A stretch of DNA of 34,500 bases from Bacteriovoracaceae bacterium (GCA_020631435.1 JAHDHG010000007.1:1-34500), one strand, 5' to 3'. Shown: positions 1 through 9,640, counted from the first letter of the stretch. Notes: generated from the letters alone by a model not told the origin. Numbers and translations are program-made.

Positions 1-534
1 ATTTTGATAAGAATCAATATTTGTTAATTGATCAAAAGCTCTAATAAATCCCTCACTGGTTCCAAGAATTGTTTCAATTTGCTTTGTTCTTGAAAAGTCT
101 ACATCTATGACTGGATATCTTAATCCAGCATCATCTCTAAATTGCAATGCTCCAGTTCTGGTGATTTCTACTGACCCAATCCTAGGGGTAAGTTTGTTTT
201 TAAATTCAGCAGAGCAATCAAGAATGATATCAAAGTTATCTTGAATTTCACCATGATCTATCTCAACATTTATTCCTGCTTCTCTTATAATATTAGCAGC
301 ATCTTCATCTACTGGAAGAAAGCTTAAATTCGTAACTGTAATGTCTGCTCCTGACCTAGAGAGTACCTCAATTTTTTTAGCAGTTTCCATTGTAAGGGGG
401 GTATTATTTAATATTTTGATCCCTTTTAGAGGTTCATTTTTAGAATAATATTCAATCTGTTGATTTAAGAAATAATTATCATTTGGTTCGTAAACATCAT
501 TAAGTTTTTTAAAAGAGGCAAAATTATAATTCAT
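1..534 (-). CDS. Adenosylhomocysteinase-like protein (N-terminal part; runs off left edge)
   Basis: My reverse-strand translation from ATG (532-534) is open for 178 codons to position 1: MNYNFASFKKLNDVYEPNDNYFLNQQIEYYSKNEPLKGIKILNNTPLTMETAKKIEVLSRSGADITVTNLSFLPVDEDAANIIREAGINVEID...YPVIDVDFSRTKQIETILGTSEGFIRAFDQL. The YPVIDVDxSxTK...LGTSEG segment resembles the S-adenosylhomocysteine hydrolase signature region. Confidence 0.5.
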   Translation of the reverse strand, partial: MNYNFASFKKLNDVYEPNDNYFLNQQIEYYSKNEPLKGIKILNNTPLTMETAKKIEVLSRSGADITVTNLSFLPVDEDAANIIREAGINVEIDHGEIQDNFDIILDCSAEFKNKLTPRIGSVEITRTGALQFRDDAGLRYPVIDVDFSRTKQIETILGTSEGFIRAFDQLTNIDSYQN

Positions 535-552
535 AGATTATATTATAGATAA

Positions 553-2022
553 GTGAAGAAAATTAAACAATTTACTATTTTTATATTTACTTACTTTTTA
601 ATAACTTCTTTAAATGCTCAAAAAAAAGATGATCTAATTTATAAATATTCAAAAAATAGAGTGAAAAAAGGAGTTAATTTAATTAAGAGTGAAAATCTTG
701 AGATTAAAAAAATACCTAAAGCTATCCCCAAAAAAAATGATCAAAAAAATGAGATTGTATTAAACAAAAAAAAGGAAGAAGATATAGTTTTTTTTGATTA
801 TACGAAGAAAGAAAGCGAAAATTCTTCAGAAATTGACTCTATCATTGAAGAGCTTAAATCAAAAAAGAAGAAAGAGGCTAAGATAAATGCTTTTGTAAAT
901 ATTAAATCAAGTCTTTTCTTTTTTGATAAGAGGAAATCTAAAGTTTTTGATAATTATTTCATTGAAAATTTTGAAAATTCAGAAACATATAATTCTGCCA
1001 AGGGTAAAGTGGAGATTCCGTATACCTTAAACTCTGATAATTCATATAAAAATTTAGTAATAAAGTCATTAGATACTGTTCCCGTCATAGTAAATGTTAA
1101 GATTAAAAAGAAAACTAAATTGAATTACTCAATTCCAGTATTTGACTCTGTGAGTTTCAAAGATTATTTACCTGAAGATATTAACTATAATTATGGTTTT
1201 TTGCTTTTAGAATTAGAAAAGTTTAAACCACAAAAAATAAGCTCTAAAAGTTCTACTGCTTGTAAATATTATTTCGATCATTCATTTAGGGAACAAAAAA
1301 ATATAAAAGATGCAAAGTTTGTTCTTTTATGTTTTGAGAATGGCATGAGAGAGATTAATTTTTTTGATAAACTTAACAAATTTAAAATACGTAGTTTTAT
1401 TCAAGAAGGGCATGTAAGATATGAAAAGATCTCTTTAAAAAAATCAAATAATATAATCATTATGAATTATGAAAATGGACAACCGTTAGATGTTGAAGAA
1501 GAGAATTTCAGATATTTTCTAGACTTTTCAAAACCGATAAAAAAAAGCATTAATGCTTATATGTTTGAAAGGGTTCTTGTTAATAAACATAAGAAGCCAG
1601 CATACCTAATGAATCTTGGTGGTAAGAAGTTAATGGTCATTGGAAAAAAAAAATATATGTCAAAAATACACCTTACTGATGAAAATAAAATTAAAAAGAT
1701 ATTCAAAAGAATTGATGCTAAGTGGAATAATAAAAGTTGCCTTATTGAGTTAAATGCTAAGAATGACTTAAAGTTTATTGAGTATGGAATTCTTGGAAAA
1801 GCTACGAGAAGTAAAGATGATTGGGATATTACAGAACTAGCAGCTGACTTTATAGTTCAAAATAAATATAATATTGGGGATAATCTAGAAAGAGGCAGTT
1901 TAAGATTTTATTATTATTTTGAAGGAATAGGTCAAATTAATCTTACTTTAAACTATAAAGATAATTCTCAAGATTTCTTATCTTATAATTGTATGAATGA
2001 GTATATTTCAGAAAAGATATAA
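553..2022 (+). CDS. Secreted/periplasmic hypothetical protein, Lys-rich
   Basis: 489-aa ORF with GTG start and N-terminal signal peptide (MKKIKQFTIFIFTYFLITSLNAQ). No family recognised. Confidence 0.7.
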   Translation: MKKIKQFTIFIFTYFLITSLNAQKKDDLIYKYSKNRVKKGVNLIKSENLEIKKIPKAIPKKNDQKNEIVLNKKKEEDIVFFDYTKKESENSSEIDSIIEELKSKKKKEAKINAFVNIKSSLFFFDKRKSKVFDNYFIENFENSETYNSAKGKVEIPYTLNSDNSYKNLVIKSLDTVPVIVNVKIKKKTKLNYSIPVFDSVSFKDYLPEDINYNYGFLLLELEKFKPQKISSKSSTACKYYFDHSFREQKNIKDAKFVLLCFENGMREINFFDKLNKFKIRSFIQEGHVRYEKISLKKSNNIIIMNYENGQPLDVEEENFRYFLDFSKPIKKSINAYMFERVLVNKHKKPAYLMNLGGKKLMVIGKKKYMSKIHLTDENKIKKIFKRIDAKWNNKSCLIELNAKNDLKFIEYGILGKATRSKDDWDITELAADFIVQNKYNIGDNLERGSLRFYYYFEGIGQINLTLNYKDNSQDFLSYNCMNEYISEKI

Positions 2023-2058
2023 TGGTTAATAAAGATCTATTTTGATAAAATTCCACAG

Positions 2059-3957
2059 ATGAGTAAATCTAAAATTAAAAATTTGGAAAAGGAAATATTA
2101 AAGCATAAAGAGCTTTATTATAAGGGTTTTCCAGAGATATCTGACCAGGAATATGACGAGTTGGAGAATGATCTACGCTTATTAGACCCAAGCAATAGAG
2201 TCCTTCAAATTGTAGGTGTAAAAGTTATATCTAATAAAAAAATCAAACATGATTCACCGATGCTCTCTCTTGATAAATGTTACGAGATAAAAGATTTACT
2301 TAAATGGAAAAAAGAATTTGATTTAATTAGTACCTTAAAGATTGATGGATCGAGCTGTTCTCTTTTATATAAAGATGGAAAATTTGAGTTAGCAAAAACT
2401 AGGGGTGATGGGTCTTTTGGAGAGGATATTAGTAATAAAACTATTTATATAAATAATATACCCAGAAATATTAATGAAAAATCAAAAATAGAAATCAGAG
2501 GTGAGATTTATTGTACTGAAGATAATTTTATTAAATTAAAAAAAGAAATGAAAGAAGTTGGGCTTCCTGAACCAAGTTCTAAAAGAAACATAGTTGCTGG
2601 TATTCTTGGAAGAAAAGAATATATTTATCTCGCAAAATATTTATCTTTTTGTGCTTTTGAGTTGGTATCTACTTTAGATATGAACCTTGAAGAAGAAAAA
2701 TTATATTTTTTAAAAAAAGAAAAGTTTGATATTCCTGATTATTTTAAGATTAAAAGTCATCAAGAGGTAGAACAAGAAATTAAAAGATTGGAAGATTTTT
2801 TAGAAAATGGAGATTATTTAGTCGATGGCCTTGTTTTTACCATTAATAACTTAGATGTTCATGAAGAGCTCGGTAGCACAAATCATCACCCAAAATATAA
2901 GATGGCATTTAAGCTTGCTGGAGAAAAAAAACAATCTGTAATTAAATCAATAGAGTGGAATGTGAGTCGTAATGGTGTTTTAACTCCTGTTGCCAATATT
3001 GAACCAGTTGATCTTAGTGGAGCTATGATTTCAAATGTAACATTACATAATCTGGGGATAGTTCAAAAAAATAATCTTAAAGAAGGTGACCAAATTGAGA
3101 TTATTAGATCAGGCGAAGTGATTCCCAAATATTTAAAAACGATAAAAGAATCTAAGAAAAGATTTAGTATACCCAAAAAGTGTCCTTCTTGTGATGAGAA
3201 AGTAAATATCGATGATATAAGGCTTAAGTGCATAAATGAAAAGTGTCCAGATAAAGTAGTTGAAGAAATAAATCATTATATAAAAATATGTAATATTGAA
3301 GATCTATCAGATAAGAGGATTAGAGAAATGATTTCTAAAAAAATAGTTTCTTCTATTCCCGATTTGTATGATCTAAACATTGAGAAATTACTAACTTTGG
3401 ATAAAACAAAAGAAAAGCTAGCTAACAAGCTTTTTAACAATATCCAGGAAGCAAAGAAAATTAAGCTTTCTAAATTTTTATCTGCAGTTGGAATAGATGG
3501 TGTTGCGGAAAACTCAGCTCAAAAAATTATAGATTCTGGATTTAATACTATTGATAAATTTAGGAAATTGAAAATAGATGATATAATAGAGATTGACGGG
3601 TTTGCCGAAAAGTCAGCAGAGAAAATTGTCGAATCACTCAGGATAAAATCTGAAGTTATAGATCAAATCTTAAATAAGGGTATTAGCTTTACTAGAGGAG
3701 AAGAGATTGTTGATAACTTAAATGGAAAATCTTTCTGTATCACAGGAAAACTATCGAGAGGCCGTTCCGAAATTGAAAAAGATATAAAGAAAAATGGTGG
3801 AAAGGTTACTTCATCAGTATCAAAGAACTTAAATTATTTAATATGTAATGAGGAAAGTTCTAATTCAAGTAAATATGTTAAAGCAGAGAAATTGAATATT
3901 TCAATTATCACTGAGCTTGAATTGATGGAGTTGATAAATGGAGAAAATTCAGCATGA
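2059..3957 (+). CDS. ligA: NAD-dependent DNA ligase, divergent
   Basis: N-terminal YY...PEISDQEYDELE, HDSPMLSLD, LKIDG (KxDG), TRGDGSFGED, IRGEIY, four-Cys zinc finger CPSC...C...C, HhH region and C-terminal BRCT domain (GKSFCITGKL...GGKVTSSVSKNLNYLI). Confidence 0.93.
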   Translation: MSKSKIKNLEKEILKHKELYYKGFPEISDQEYDELENDLRLLDPSNRVLQIVGVKVISNKKIKHDSPMLSLDKCYEIKDLLKWKKEFDLISTLKIDGSSCSLLYKDGKFELAKTRGDGSFGEDISNKTIYINNIPRNINEKSKIEIRGEIYCTEDNFIKLKKEMKEVGLPEPSSKRNIVAGILGRKEYIYLAKYLSFCAFELVSTLDMNLEEEKLYFLKKEKFDIPDYFKIKSHQEVEQEIKRLEDFLENGDYLVDGLVFTINNLDVHEELGSTNHHPKYKMAFKLAGEKKQSVIKSIEWNVSRNGVLTPVANIEPVDLSGAMISNVTLHNLGIVQKNNLKEGDQIEIIRSGEVIPKYLKTIKESKKRFSIPKKCPSCDEKVNIDDIRLKCINEKCPDKVVEEINHYIKICNIEDLSDKRIREMISKKIVSSIPDLYDLNIEKLLTLDKTKEKLANKLFNNIQEAKKIKLSKFLSAVGIDGVAENSAQKIIDSGFNTIDKFRKLKIDDIIEIDGFAEKSAEKIVESLRIKSEVIDQILNKGISFTRGEEIVDNLNGKSFCITGKLSRGRSEIEKDIKKNGGKVTSSVSKNLNYLICNEESSNSSKYVKAEKLNISIITELELMELINGENSA

Positions 3958-5290
3958 GTGTCAGTCTTGTGGATATGTTGTACCTAAATGGCTAGGACAT
4001 TGTTCCAAGTGTAATTCGTGGAATTCATTTCTCGAAATCAAAGAAGTCTTAAAAAAGAAAAAATTAAAGAATACAAAATATAAAAAATTACCAGATGTTG
4101 TTTCTGCTGATAATTTAAAGATAAAAACGAATATAAAAGAATTGGATAGAGTTCTCGGAGATGGATTAACTCTAGGTTCATTGATTTTGATAGGTGGATC
4201 TCCTGGAGTAGGAAAATCTACCCTTTTATTAAATATGGCCTATGAAATTTCAAAATCATTTCATGAGAAGAAAATCTTTTACGTCAGTGGAGAAGAGAGT
4301 GAATCTCAAGTGAGCCAGAGGTCAAAAAGATTAGATATAAATTCTGAAAACATTTATTTTCTAAATGAAACATCACTTGAAGAAATAAAGATATCAGCAG
4401 ATAAGTTAAAGCCAAGCATCTTAATTATAGATTCAATACAAACGACTTACTCTGAGGATTTAAATAGTTCTCCAGGGAATATTTCTCAGATTAGACTCGT
4501 CACAAATGAGATAATGAATTATTGCAAAAAAAAGAGAATAACTACCTTTATAGTTGGACATATTACGAAAGATGGATCTTTGTCAGGTCCAAAAGTATTG
4601 GAGCATATGGTTGATACTGTTTTATACTTCGAAGGAGATAAAGAAAATGACCTTAGAATACTAAGGTGTATTAAAAATAGGTTTGGATCAACTGATGAAA
4701 TAGGACTTTTTGAAATGACTCAAAAAGGAATAAAATCTTTAAATGACCCATCAGAAATGTTTATTGATGCAAATTTAAAAAAAAGCTTCGGAAGGTCTAC
4801 AGCAGCTATTCTTGAAGGATCAAGAGTTATATTTATTGAATCTCAAGCTTTAGTAAATGAAAATAAGTTCTCAAATGGTAGAAGAACCACACAGGGGTTT
4901 GACTCTAATAGGTTGTCGATGTTGGTTGCAATAATTGAAAAATATTTCAATATATCACTTTCATTTTTTGATATTTTTGTAAATATTGTTGGAGGTATTA
5001 AGATAGCTAAAAAGGAGCTTGATTTAAGTATTATTGTTTCAATTTTAAGCTCTTACTTTAAAACCCCAATAGATCCACATTGCTTATTCATGGGTGAAGT
5101 TGGCCTAACAGGTGAAATAAGAAAGCTTCATAAAATGGAAAAAAGAATTAAAGAAATTGAAGCCTATAACTATTCAACCTTAGTGACCGGAAACTATAAT
5201 TTAACTTTTGAATCTAAAAAAATAGTAATTCAAAAAATAAACTTAGTTTCCGAACTAAACAATTTTTTTCCTAAATTCTTGGAGAGCTAA
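3938..5290 (+). CDS. radA: DNA repair protein RadA
   Basis: N-terminal CQSCGYVVPKWLGHCSKCNSW zinc finger, Walker A GGSPGVGKST, KNRFG motif, C-terminal Lon-like GEVGLTGEIRKL. Start overlaps ligA 3' end. Confidence 0.97.
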   Translation: MEKIQHECQSCGYVVPKWLGHCSKCNSWNSFLEIKEVLKKKKLKNTKYKKLPDVVSADNLKIKTNIKELDRVLGDGLTLGSLILIGGSPGVGKSTLLLNMAYEISKSFHEKKIFYVSGEESESQVSQRSKRLDINSENIYFLNETSLEEIKISADKLKPSILIIDSIQTTYSEDLNSSPGNISQIRLVTNEIMNYCKKKRITTFIVGHITKDGSLSGPKVLEHMVDTVLYFEGDKENDLRILRCIKNRFGSTDEIGLFEMTQKGIKSLNDPSEMFIDANLKKSFGRSTAAILEGSRVIFIESQALVNENKFSNGRRTTQGFDSNRLSMLVAIIEKYFNISLSFFDIFVNIVGGIKIAKKELDLSIIVSILSSYFKTPIDPHCLFMGEVGLTGEIRKLHKMEKRIKEIEAYNYSTLVTGNYNLTFESKKIVIQKINLVSELNNFFPKFLES

Positions 5291-5420
5291 TTTCTCTCTC
5301 TTGTTTTTCAGGAAATGTTTCTTCAAATTTTTTAAATTCAGCTGAATGATCTCTTGTTTTCACGAGCGAGCAGCTAAAAGTTGTCAGTAGAAAAAGTAAA
5401 AAAAGAATTGCTTTTACCAT
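5271..5420 (-). CDS. Small lipoprotein (49 aa)
   Basis: Manual translation: MVKAILFLLFLLTTFSCSLVKTRDHSAEFKKFEETFPEKQEREISSPRI*. Lipobox TTFSC after a hydrophobic stretch; SD-like AAGGGGGG upstream of ATG. Not in the supplied ORF track (too short). Confidence 0.65.
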   Translation of the reverse strand: MVKAILFLLFLLTTFSCSLVKTRDHSAEFKKFEETFPEKQEREISSPRI

Positions 5421-5499
5421 GATATCCCCCCTTGGGTGAGTGACTATCTCTTTTAGAATATCACTCCCTTTTATTTAATATCGGTAGGGGCATTTTTTT

Positions 5500-6306
5500 C
5501 TAAACAGAAAATTTGTAATTATCTGATGATACTTGTATGAATTTTAAATTTGGCATATAGATTTGATCAGAAATTTTATCTCCGATCATGATTGAATTGT
5601 TTATATCTATTTGATATTTAAGGATTGATTTGTTGATTAAACCAGGTTGGGGTTTTCTATAAATGCTAGGAAAATTATACGGCTGCAGTGCTTCTAAATG
5701 ATAGGGGCAATAATAACAATCTAAAAAGGTTATCCCTTTTTTTCGATAATATTTATTTAATTCAATCATTCCATTATTAAATTCTTCTTCTGTATAAAGA
5801 CCTCTTCCAATGCCAGATTGATTCGTAATGATTATAAATTCATAACCTTTGTCCTTGGCATTTATCAGTGAAGGTAAAATATTTTCAATATATGAAAAGT
5901 TTTTATATGGGTAATTTGTATCTTTAACTAAGACACCATCCCTATCTAGAAAAACTATTTTTTTTAGATTTTTTGAATTCTCTATTGGAAATCCAAAATA
6001 ATCCTTAGGGTCTAAAGTGTTACTTTGGTTAGTTTTTATTAAACCGGAGAATGATAAACCATCATGTGTATTAGGCTTTAAGCTAAAGTTTTTATCTAGT
6101 AAATATTTTTCAGCATTGCTTTCTATTAGTGACAAAGAGCAGGAATTTATAGGTGAATTTTCAAGAAAGTAATTAATTGAATCTTCATTAAGATAATCGT
6201 CTTTTATAAAAAGAAATTCATTACTTTTAAATTTATAAGTGATTTTTTTTCTATCTATAGAAACATTGTTACTTATAAAAATATTTTCTTTTGAAGTTTC
6301 TTCCAT
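5500..6306 (-). CDS. HAD-IIIA family phosphatase (GmhB/histidinol-phosphatase-like) with an extra N-terminal region
   Basis: FLDRDGVLVKDTNYPY, IIITNQSGIGRGLY, CYYCPYH, YRKPQPGLI, MIGDKISD motifs of the GmhB-type HAD family. About 110 N-terminal residues precede the HAD core. Confidence 0.8.
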   Translation of the reverse strand: MEETSKENIFISNNVSIDRKKITYKFKSNEFLFIKDDYLNEDSINYFLENSPINSCSLSLIESNAEKYLLDKNFSLKPNTHDGLSFSGLIKTNQSNTLDPKDYFGFPIENSKNLKKIVFLDRDGVLVKDTNYPYKNFSYIENILPSLINAKDKGYEFIIITNQSGIGRGLYTEEEFNNGMIELNKYYRKKGITFLDCYYCPYHLEALQPYNFPSIYRKPQPGLINKSILKYQIDINNSIMIGDKISDQIYMPNLKFIQVSSDNYKFSV

Positions 6307-7751
6307 TGATCCTTTTTTATTTTTAAATATTCTGTTTGCTCTTCTTTGAATTCTTGATCAAGCTCCCAAAAATTTTTAACTTCATTAATAGATATTTTGC
6401 CTAATCCTATCAAAGATCCAAGAATTGAACCAAAAGCAGTTGTTTCTATGTTTTGTGGTCTTTTTATATTGGAATTTAAGATTGATGATTGAATTCTCAT
6501 CAGATAATCATTTTTAGATGCGCCACCATCAACATTAATAGAGTGAATTTTTTTATTAAAATCAGATTCAAATGCATGAATTAAATCCATGATTGAAAAT
6601 GCAACTCCCTCTAATGTTACTTTTGAAATATCTGAAATATTTGTACTTCTTGTTAATCCTAAAATACTTCCTTTGGCTTCTGGTTTCCAAAATGGACTTC
6701 CTAAGCCTGTAAGGTATGGAAAGAAAATTAAATCTTTAGTGTTTTCATCTAAGCTGTTTAAAGTTAGATTTTCAATTTCTTCAGATTTTTTAAAAAATTT
6801 TAAGTTATCTCTTAAAAATTGAACGGCAGCACCTGCAATAAAAGAGCTACCTTCTAGGGCATAATTTGTATCTTCCTTATTTTTATATGCAACGGTAGAA
6901 AGTAATCCAGCATTAGAATGAAAGATATTTGTTCCAGTATTTAATAATGCAAAAGCCCCTGTACCATAAGTGCATTTTATATCACCTTCTTTAATGCAAG
7001 CTTGACCAAATAAAGCAGATTGTTGATCACCAAAAAGACAAGTAATTGGGATTCCGTCGGGTAAAAAATTTAAGTTTTCTGTTAACCCGAAATGATCGAA
7101 AGTGTTTTTTATTTCTGGTAAATTTTCTTTTGATATTGAAAGAAAATCCAATGCCTCACCTGACCACTGTGAAGTTTCTAGATTCATTAACAATGTTCTT
7201 GAAGCATTTGTAGGCTCAGTAAAAAATGACTTGTGATTAGTTAGTTTGAATAAAAGATAGGTATCTATAGTTCCAAAGCATAAGTTATTTTTATCTTTTT
7301 CTTTTTGCACTTTTTTAGAATTTTCTAAAAACCATTTTATTTTTGTTCCACTGAAATATGGATCTAAAGGAAGACCATTTGTTTTCTTAAGATTATATTG
7401 AGATGAATTCTCTTTACACCAGCTAATGGTTCTTTTGTCTTGCCAGACAATGGCCCTTTCAATGGGATTTCCTTGTTTTGTGAAGGCGCAAGTAGTTTCT
7501 CTTTGATTAGTAATACCTATTGAAATAATTTTTTTTGGATTAATTTTCAATTCATTAATTAATTCTTTTGTACAATTCTCAACAGTATCCCAGATTTCGT
7601 CTAAATCATGTTCTACCCAAGATGTTTTTGGATAATATTGCTTAAATTCTTGATTCTTGCTTCCAATAATTTTCTTTGATGAGTAATCAAAAAACATTAT
7701 GGTAGTACCTGTTGTTCCTTGATCTATAGATAGAACTATTTCTTGATTCAT
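6273..7751 (-). CDS. glpK: Glycerol kinase
   Basis: FGGY kinase: SIDQGTTGTTIMFFD, ITNQRETTCAF, AIVWQDKRT, FGDQQSALFGQACIKEGDIKCTYGTGAF, INVDGGASKNDYLMRIQSSIL. Confidence 0.95.
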   Translation of the reverse strand: MNQEIVLSIDQGTTGTTIMFFDYSSKKIIGSKNQEFKQYYPKTSWVEHDLDEIWDTVENCTKELINELKINPKKIISIGITNQRETTCAFTKQGNPIERAIVWQDKRTISWCKENSSQYNLKKTNGLPLDPYFSGTKIKWFLENSKKVQKEKDKNNLCFGTIDTYLLFKLTNHKSFFTEPTNASRTLLMNLETSQWSGEALDFLSISKENLPEIKNTFDHFGLTENLNFLPDGIPITCLFGDQQSALFGQACIKEGDIKCTYGTGAFALLNTGTNIFHSNAGLLSTVAYKNKEDTNYALEGSSFIAGAAVQFLRDNLKFFKKSEEIENLTLNSLDENTKDLIFFPYLTGLGSPFWKPEAKGSILGLTRSTNISDISKVTLEGVAFSIMDLIHAFESDFNKKIHSINVDGGASKNDYLMRIQSSILNSNIKRPQNIETTAFGSILGSLIGLGKISINEVKNFWELDQEFKEEQTEYLKIKKDQWKKLQKKIFL

Positions 7752-7777
7752 TAAAAAATTATGATGAACTTATTTTA

Positions 7778-7981
7778 TTATTTCAACTTTAGATTTTGAT
7801 CGGTTACCACATTTGCAACCTGAGCCCAAATTTGTCTAATTTGTTTATGTACCAGAGTGTGAAATGAAATAGAAATTAAAGAAATCACGAATAATAACAT
7901 GATATATTCAAGTATAGCTTGACCTTTTTTGTTAAGAATTTGTGATTTCTTTAATTTTTGTAAAACTTTTCCAAGCTTCAT
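7778..7981 (-). CDS. Flp/TadE-like type IVb pilin or pseudopilin
   Basis: The internal Met of the track ORF is the likely start: MKLGKVLQKLKKSQILNKKGQAILEYIMLLFVISLISISFHTLVHKQIRQIWAQVANVVTDQNLKLK. G-QAIL-EY matches the G-X4-EY type IVb prepilin processing motif followed by a hydrophobic helix. Confidence 0.7.
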   Translation of the reverse strand: MKLGKVLQKLKKSQILNKKGQAILEYIMLLFVISLISISFHTLVHKQIRQIWAQVANVVTDQNLKLK

Positions 7982-8012
7982 ACGATAATTATAATAAGGA
8001 TAAGGACTTAGT

Positions 8013-8570
8013 ATGATGAATAGTAAAAAATTGCCATTAATTACTGGATTAGGAATATTTATTCTTACATTAGTACTATTTAAGCTCGTTTTTAGTGGTC
8101 CTTCCTTAAGAGCGAAACCTTTTGTGCTCGATTCCACTCAAAAGGCACATTATGAAAATATCTTCATTAAAGACAAGTATAATTTTCGAGATGGAGAAAA
8201 AGTAGACTTCTTAAAGTTTAATGAGGAAATTGTGATTTTAAATTTTTGGGCCAGTTGGTGTGTCCCATGTGTAAAAAAGTTTAAAGACATTAGAAAGCTT
8301 CAAAATAAATTTGAAAATAAAATTAAAGTTGTAGGTGTTAATTCTGGAGAGAACTTATCAGATAAAGAGTATAAGTCTTTTAAGCAAAAGCATAAATTGA
8401 AATTTAAATCAATTAAAGATGCTGAAAATAACATTCTATCAAAGTTTCATTTATCTTTTCTTCCTGCAGTGGTTATTTATCACAAGGGAAAGGTAATTCA
8501 TTTTAGCAATGATCAAAAATCTTTTAAATACAAGGCTATTGAGTCGCAAATTTCAAAATTATTAAAATAA
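8013..8570 (+). CDS. TlpA/ResA-like membrane-anchored thioredoxin-family protein
   Basis: N-terminal TM segment; FWASWCVPCVKKF thioredoxin motif (CVPC); SD AAGGA upstream. Confidence 0.9.
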   Translation: MMNSKKLPLITGLGIFILTLVLFKLVFSGPSLRAKPFVLDSTQKAHYENIFIKDKYNFRDGEKVDFLKFNEEIVILNFWASWCVPCVKKFKDIRKLQNKFENKIKVVGVNSGENLSDKEYKSFKQKHKLKFKSIKDAENNILSKFHLSFLPAVVIYHKGKVIHFSNDQKSFKYKAIESQISKLLK

Positions 8571-8633
8571 TTTGCTAGTTCATTTTTTCTTTAGTTAAAT
8601 TTTATTATCTATCTTAATTAAAAGGAGAAATTT

Positions 8634-9011
8634 ATGTTAAGCGAATTTAAAGATTTTGCCATGAGAGGCAATGTAGTTGATCTAGCAGTTGGTATGGTCA
8701 TTGGTGGTGCATTTGGAAAAATTGTATCTGCATTGGTTACACACATCGTTACCCCACCTATTGGAATGATGATGGGTGGAGTAAATTTTGCTGATTTAGG
8801 TTATAAGTTAGGAGTAGATCCTGCTGGTAAAGATGTTATTGTTGGTTATGGTGCTTTTATTCAATCTATCTTAGATTTTATCATTATTGCTTTTGCAATT
8901 TTTCTAGTAGTGAAAGCTATTAACTCTGCTAAGAAAAAAGAGGAAGAAGCTCCTGCAGGTCCATCTGAAGTAGATCTTCTAACTGAAATTAGAGATTCAT
9001 TAAAAAAGTAA
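8634..9011 (+). CDS. mscL: Large-conductance mechanosensitive channel
   Basis: [35 protein letters not shown] is a characteristic MscL N-terminus; 125 aa; SD AAAGGAG upstream. Confidence 0.97.
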   Translation: MLSEFKDFAMRGNVVDLAVGMVIGGAFGKIVSALVTHIVTPPIGMMMGGVNFADLGYKLGVDPAGKDVIVGYGAFIQSILDFIIIAFAIFLVVKAINSAKKKEEEAPAGPSEVDLLTEIRDSLKK

Positions 9012-9037
9012 TTTCTAAATTTAAAATTAATTATTAT

Positions 9038-9063
9038 GGGAGAGCAATGCTCTCCCTTTTTTT
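9038..9063 (+). terminator. Rho-independent terminator downstream of mscL
   Basis: GGGAGAG-caatg-CTCTCCC stem followed by TTTTTTT. Confidence 0.85.
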
Positions 9064-9631
9064 ATTTATTGTATTTTACAGAGCAACCGTAAGGTTTATT
9101 TTTTTGTGTAGATGGATAATTTTTTCCAGAGATTAAATAATCTAAAGTCATTGCTACAAAATTTTTAGATTTAGGAATATCTTCTGAATCAAAGCTTGGA
9201 ATGGAGTCAATTGCACCATCATAGATTATGTGATTGTTTTTAACAATAAACATATGTGGTGTAGTTCTAGCGTTGTAATCTTTTCCAATTTTTCCACTTT
9301 CGTCATTAATTAAATAATCTGAACCAATTTCTTTTAGATGTTTTTTAATTTCTTTATTGCTTAAATGACCTTGTTTGCCTTTAGCAGAAGAAATAATAGA
9401 AACCCATTTAACGCCTTTTTCTTTATATTTCTTTTTAAGTGCTTGCATGTTTTTTGATTGATAATGCTTTTTTACAAATGGGCAATCTTTATTATACCAC
9501 TCCAAAACAACAATTTTATCTTTTAGTGTTGATAACTTTGTCTTGCTATCGATGTTGAAATCCTTGGCAGGAATAAGAACATCAGATTTTGAAAAAAGGT
9601 TTAACGATAATAATAGAATAAAAAATTTCAT
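9062..9631 (-). CDS. Secreted redoxin/AhpC-TSA-like thioredoxin-fold protein
   Basis: Signal peptide MKFFILLLSLNLFSKS; VVLEWYNKDCPFVKKHYQSKNMQ...SIISSAKGKQGH motif typical of the WxNxDCPFVKKHY redoxin family. Confidence 0.82.
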   Translation of the reverse strand: MKFFILLLSLNLFSKSDVLIPAKDFNIDSKTKLSTLKDKIVVLEWYNKDCPFVKKHYQSKNMQALKKKYKEKGVKWVSIISSAKGKQGHLSNKEIKKHLKEIGSDYLINDESGKIGKDYNARTTPHMFIVKNNHIIYDGAIDSIPSFDSEDIPKSKNFVAMTLDYLISGKNYPSTQKNKPYGCSVKYNK

Positions 9632-9640
9632 AAAATCTCC

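Noticed and set aside
6589-6822. 77-aa plus-strand ORF
   Set aside because: Antisense to glpK coding sequence with no SD or recognisable domain.
8013-8137. N-terminal extension of the Flp-like ORF (track start 8137)
   Set aside because: The extension is antisense to the start of the TlpA-like gene; the internal ATG at 7981 gives a normal prepilin leader.
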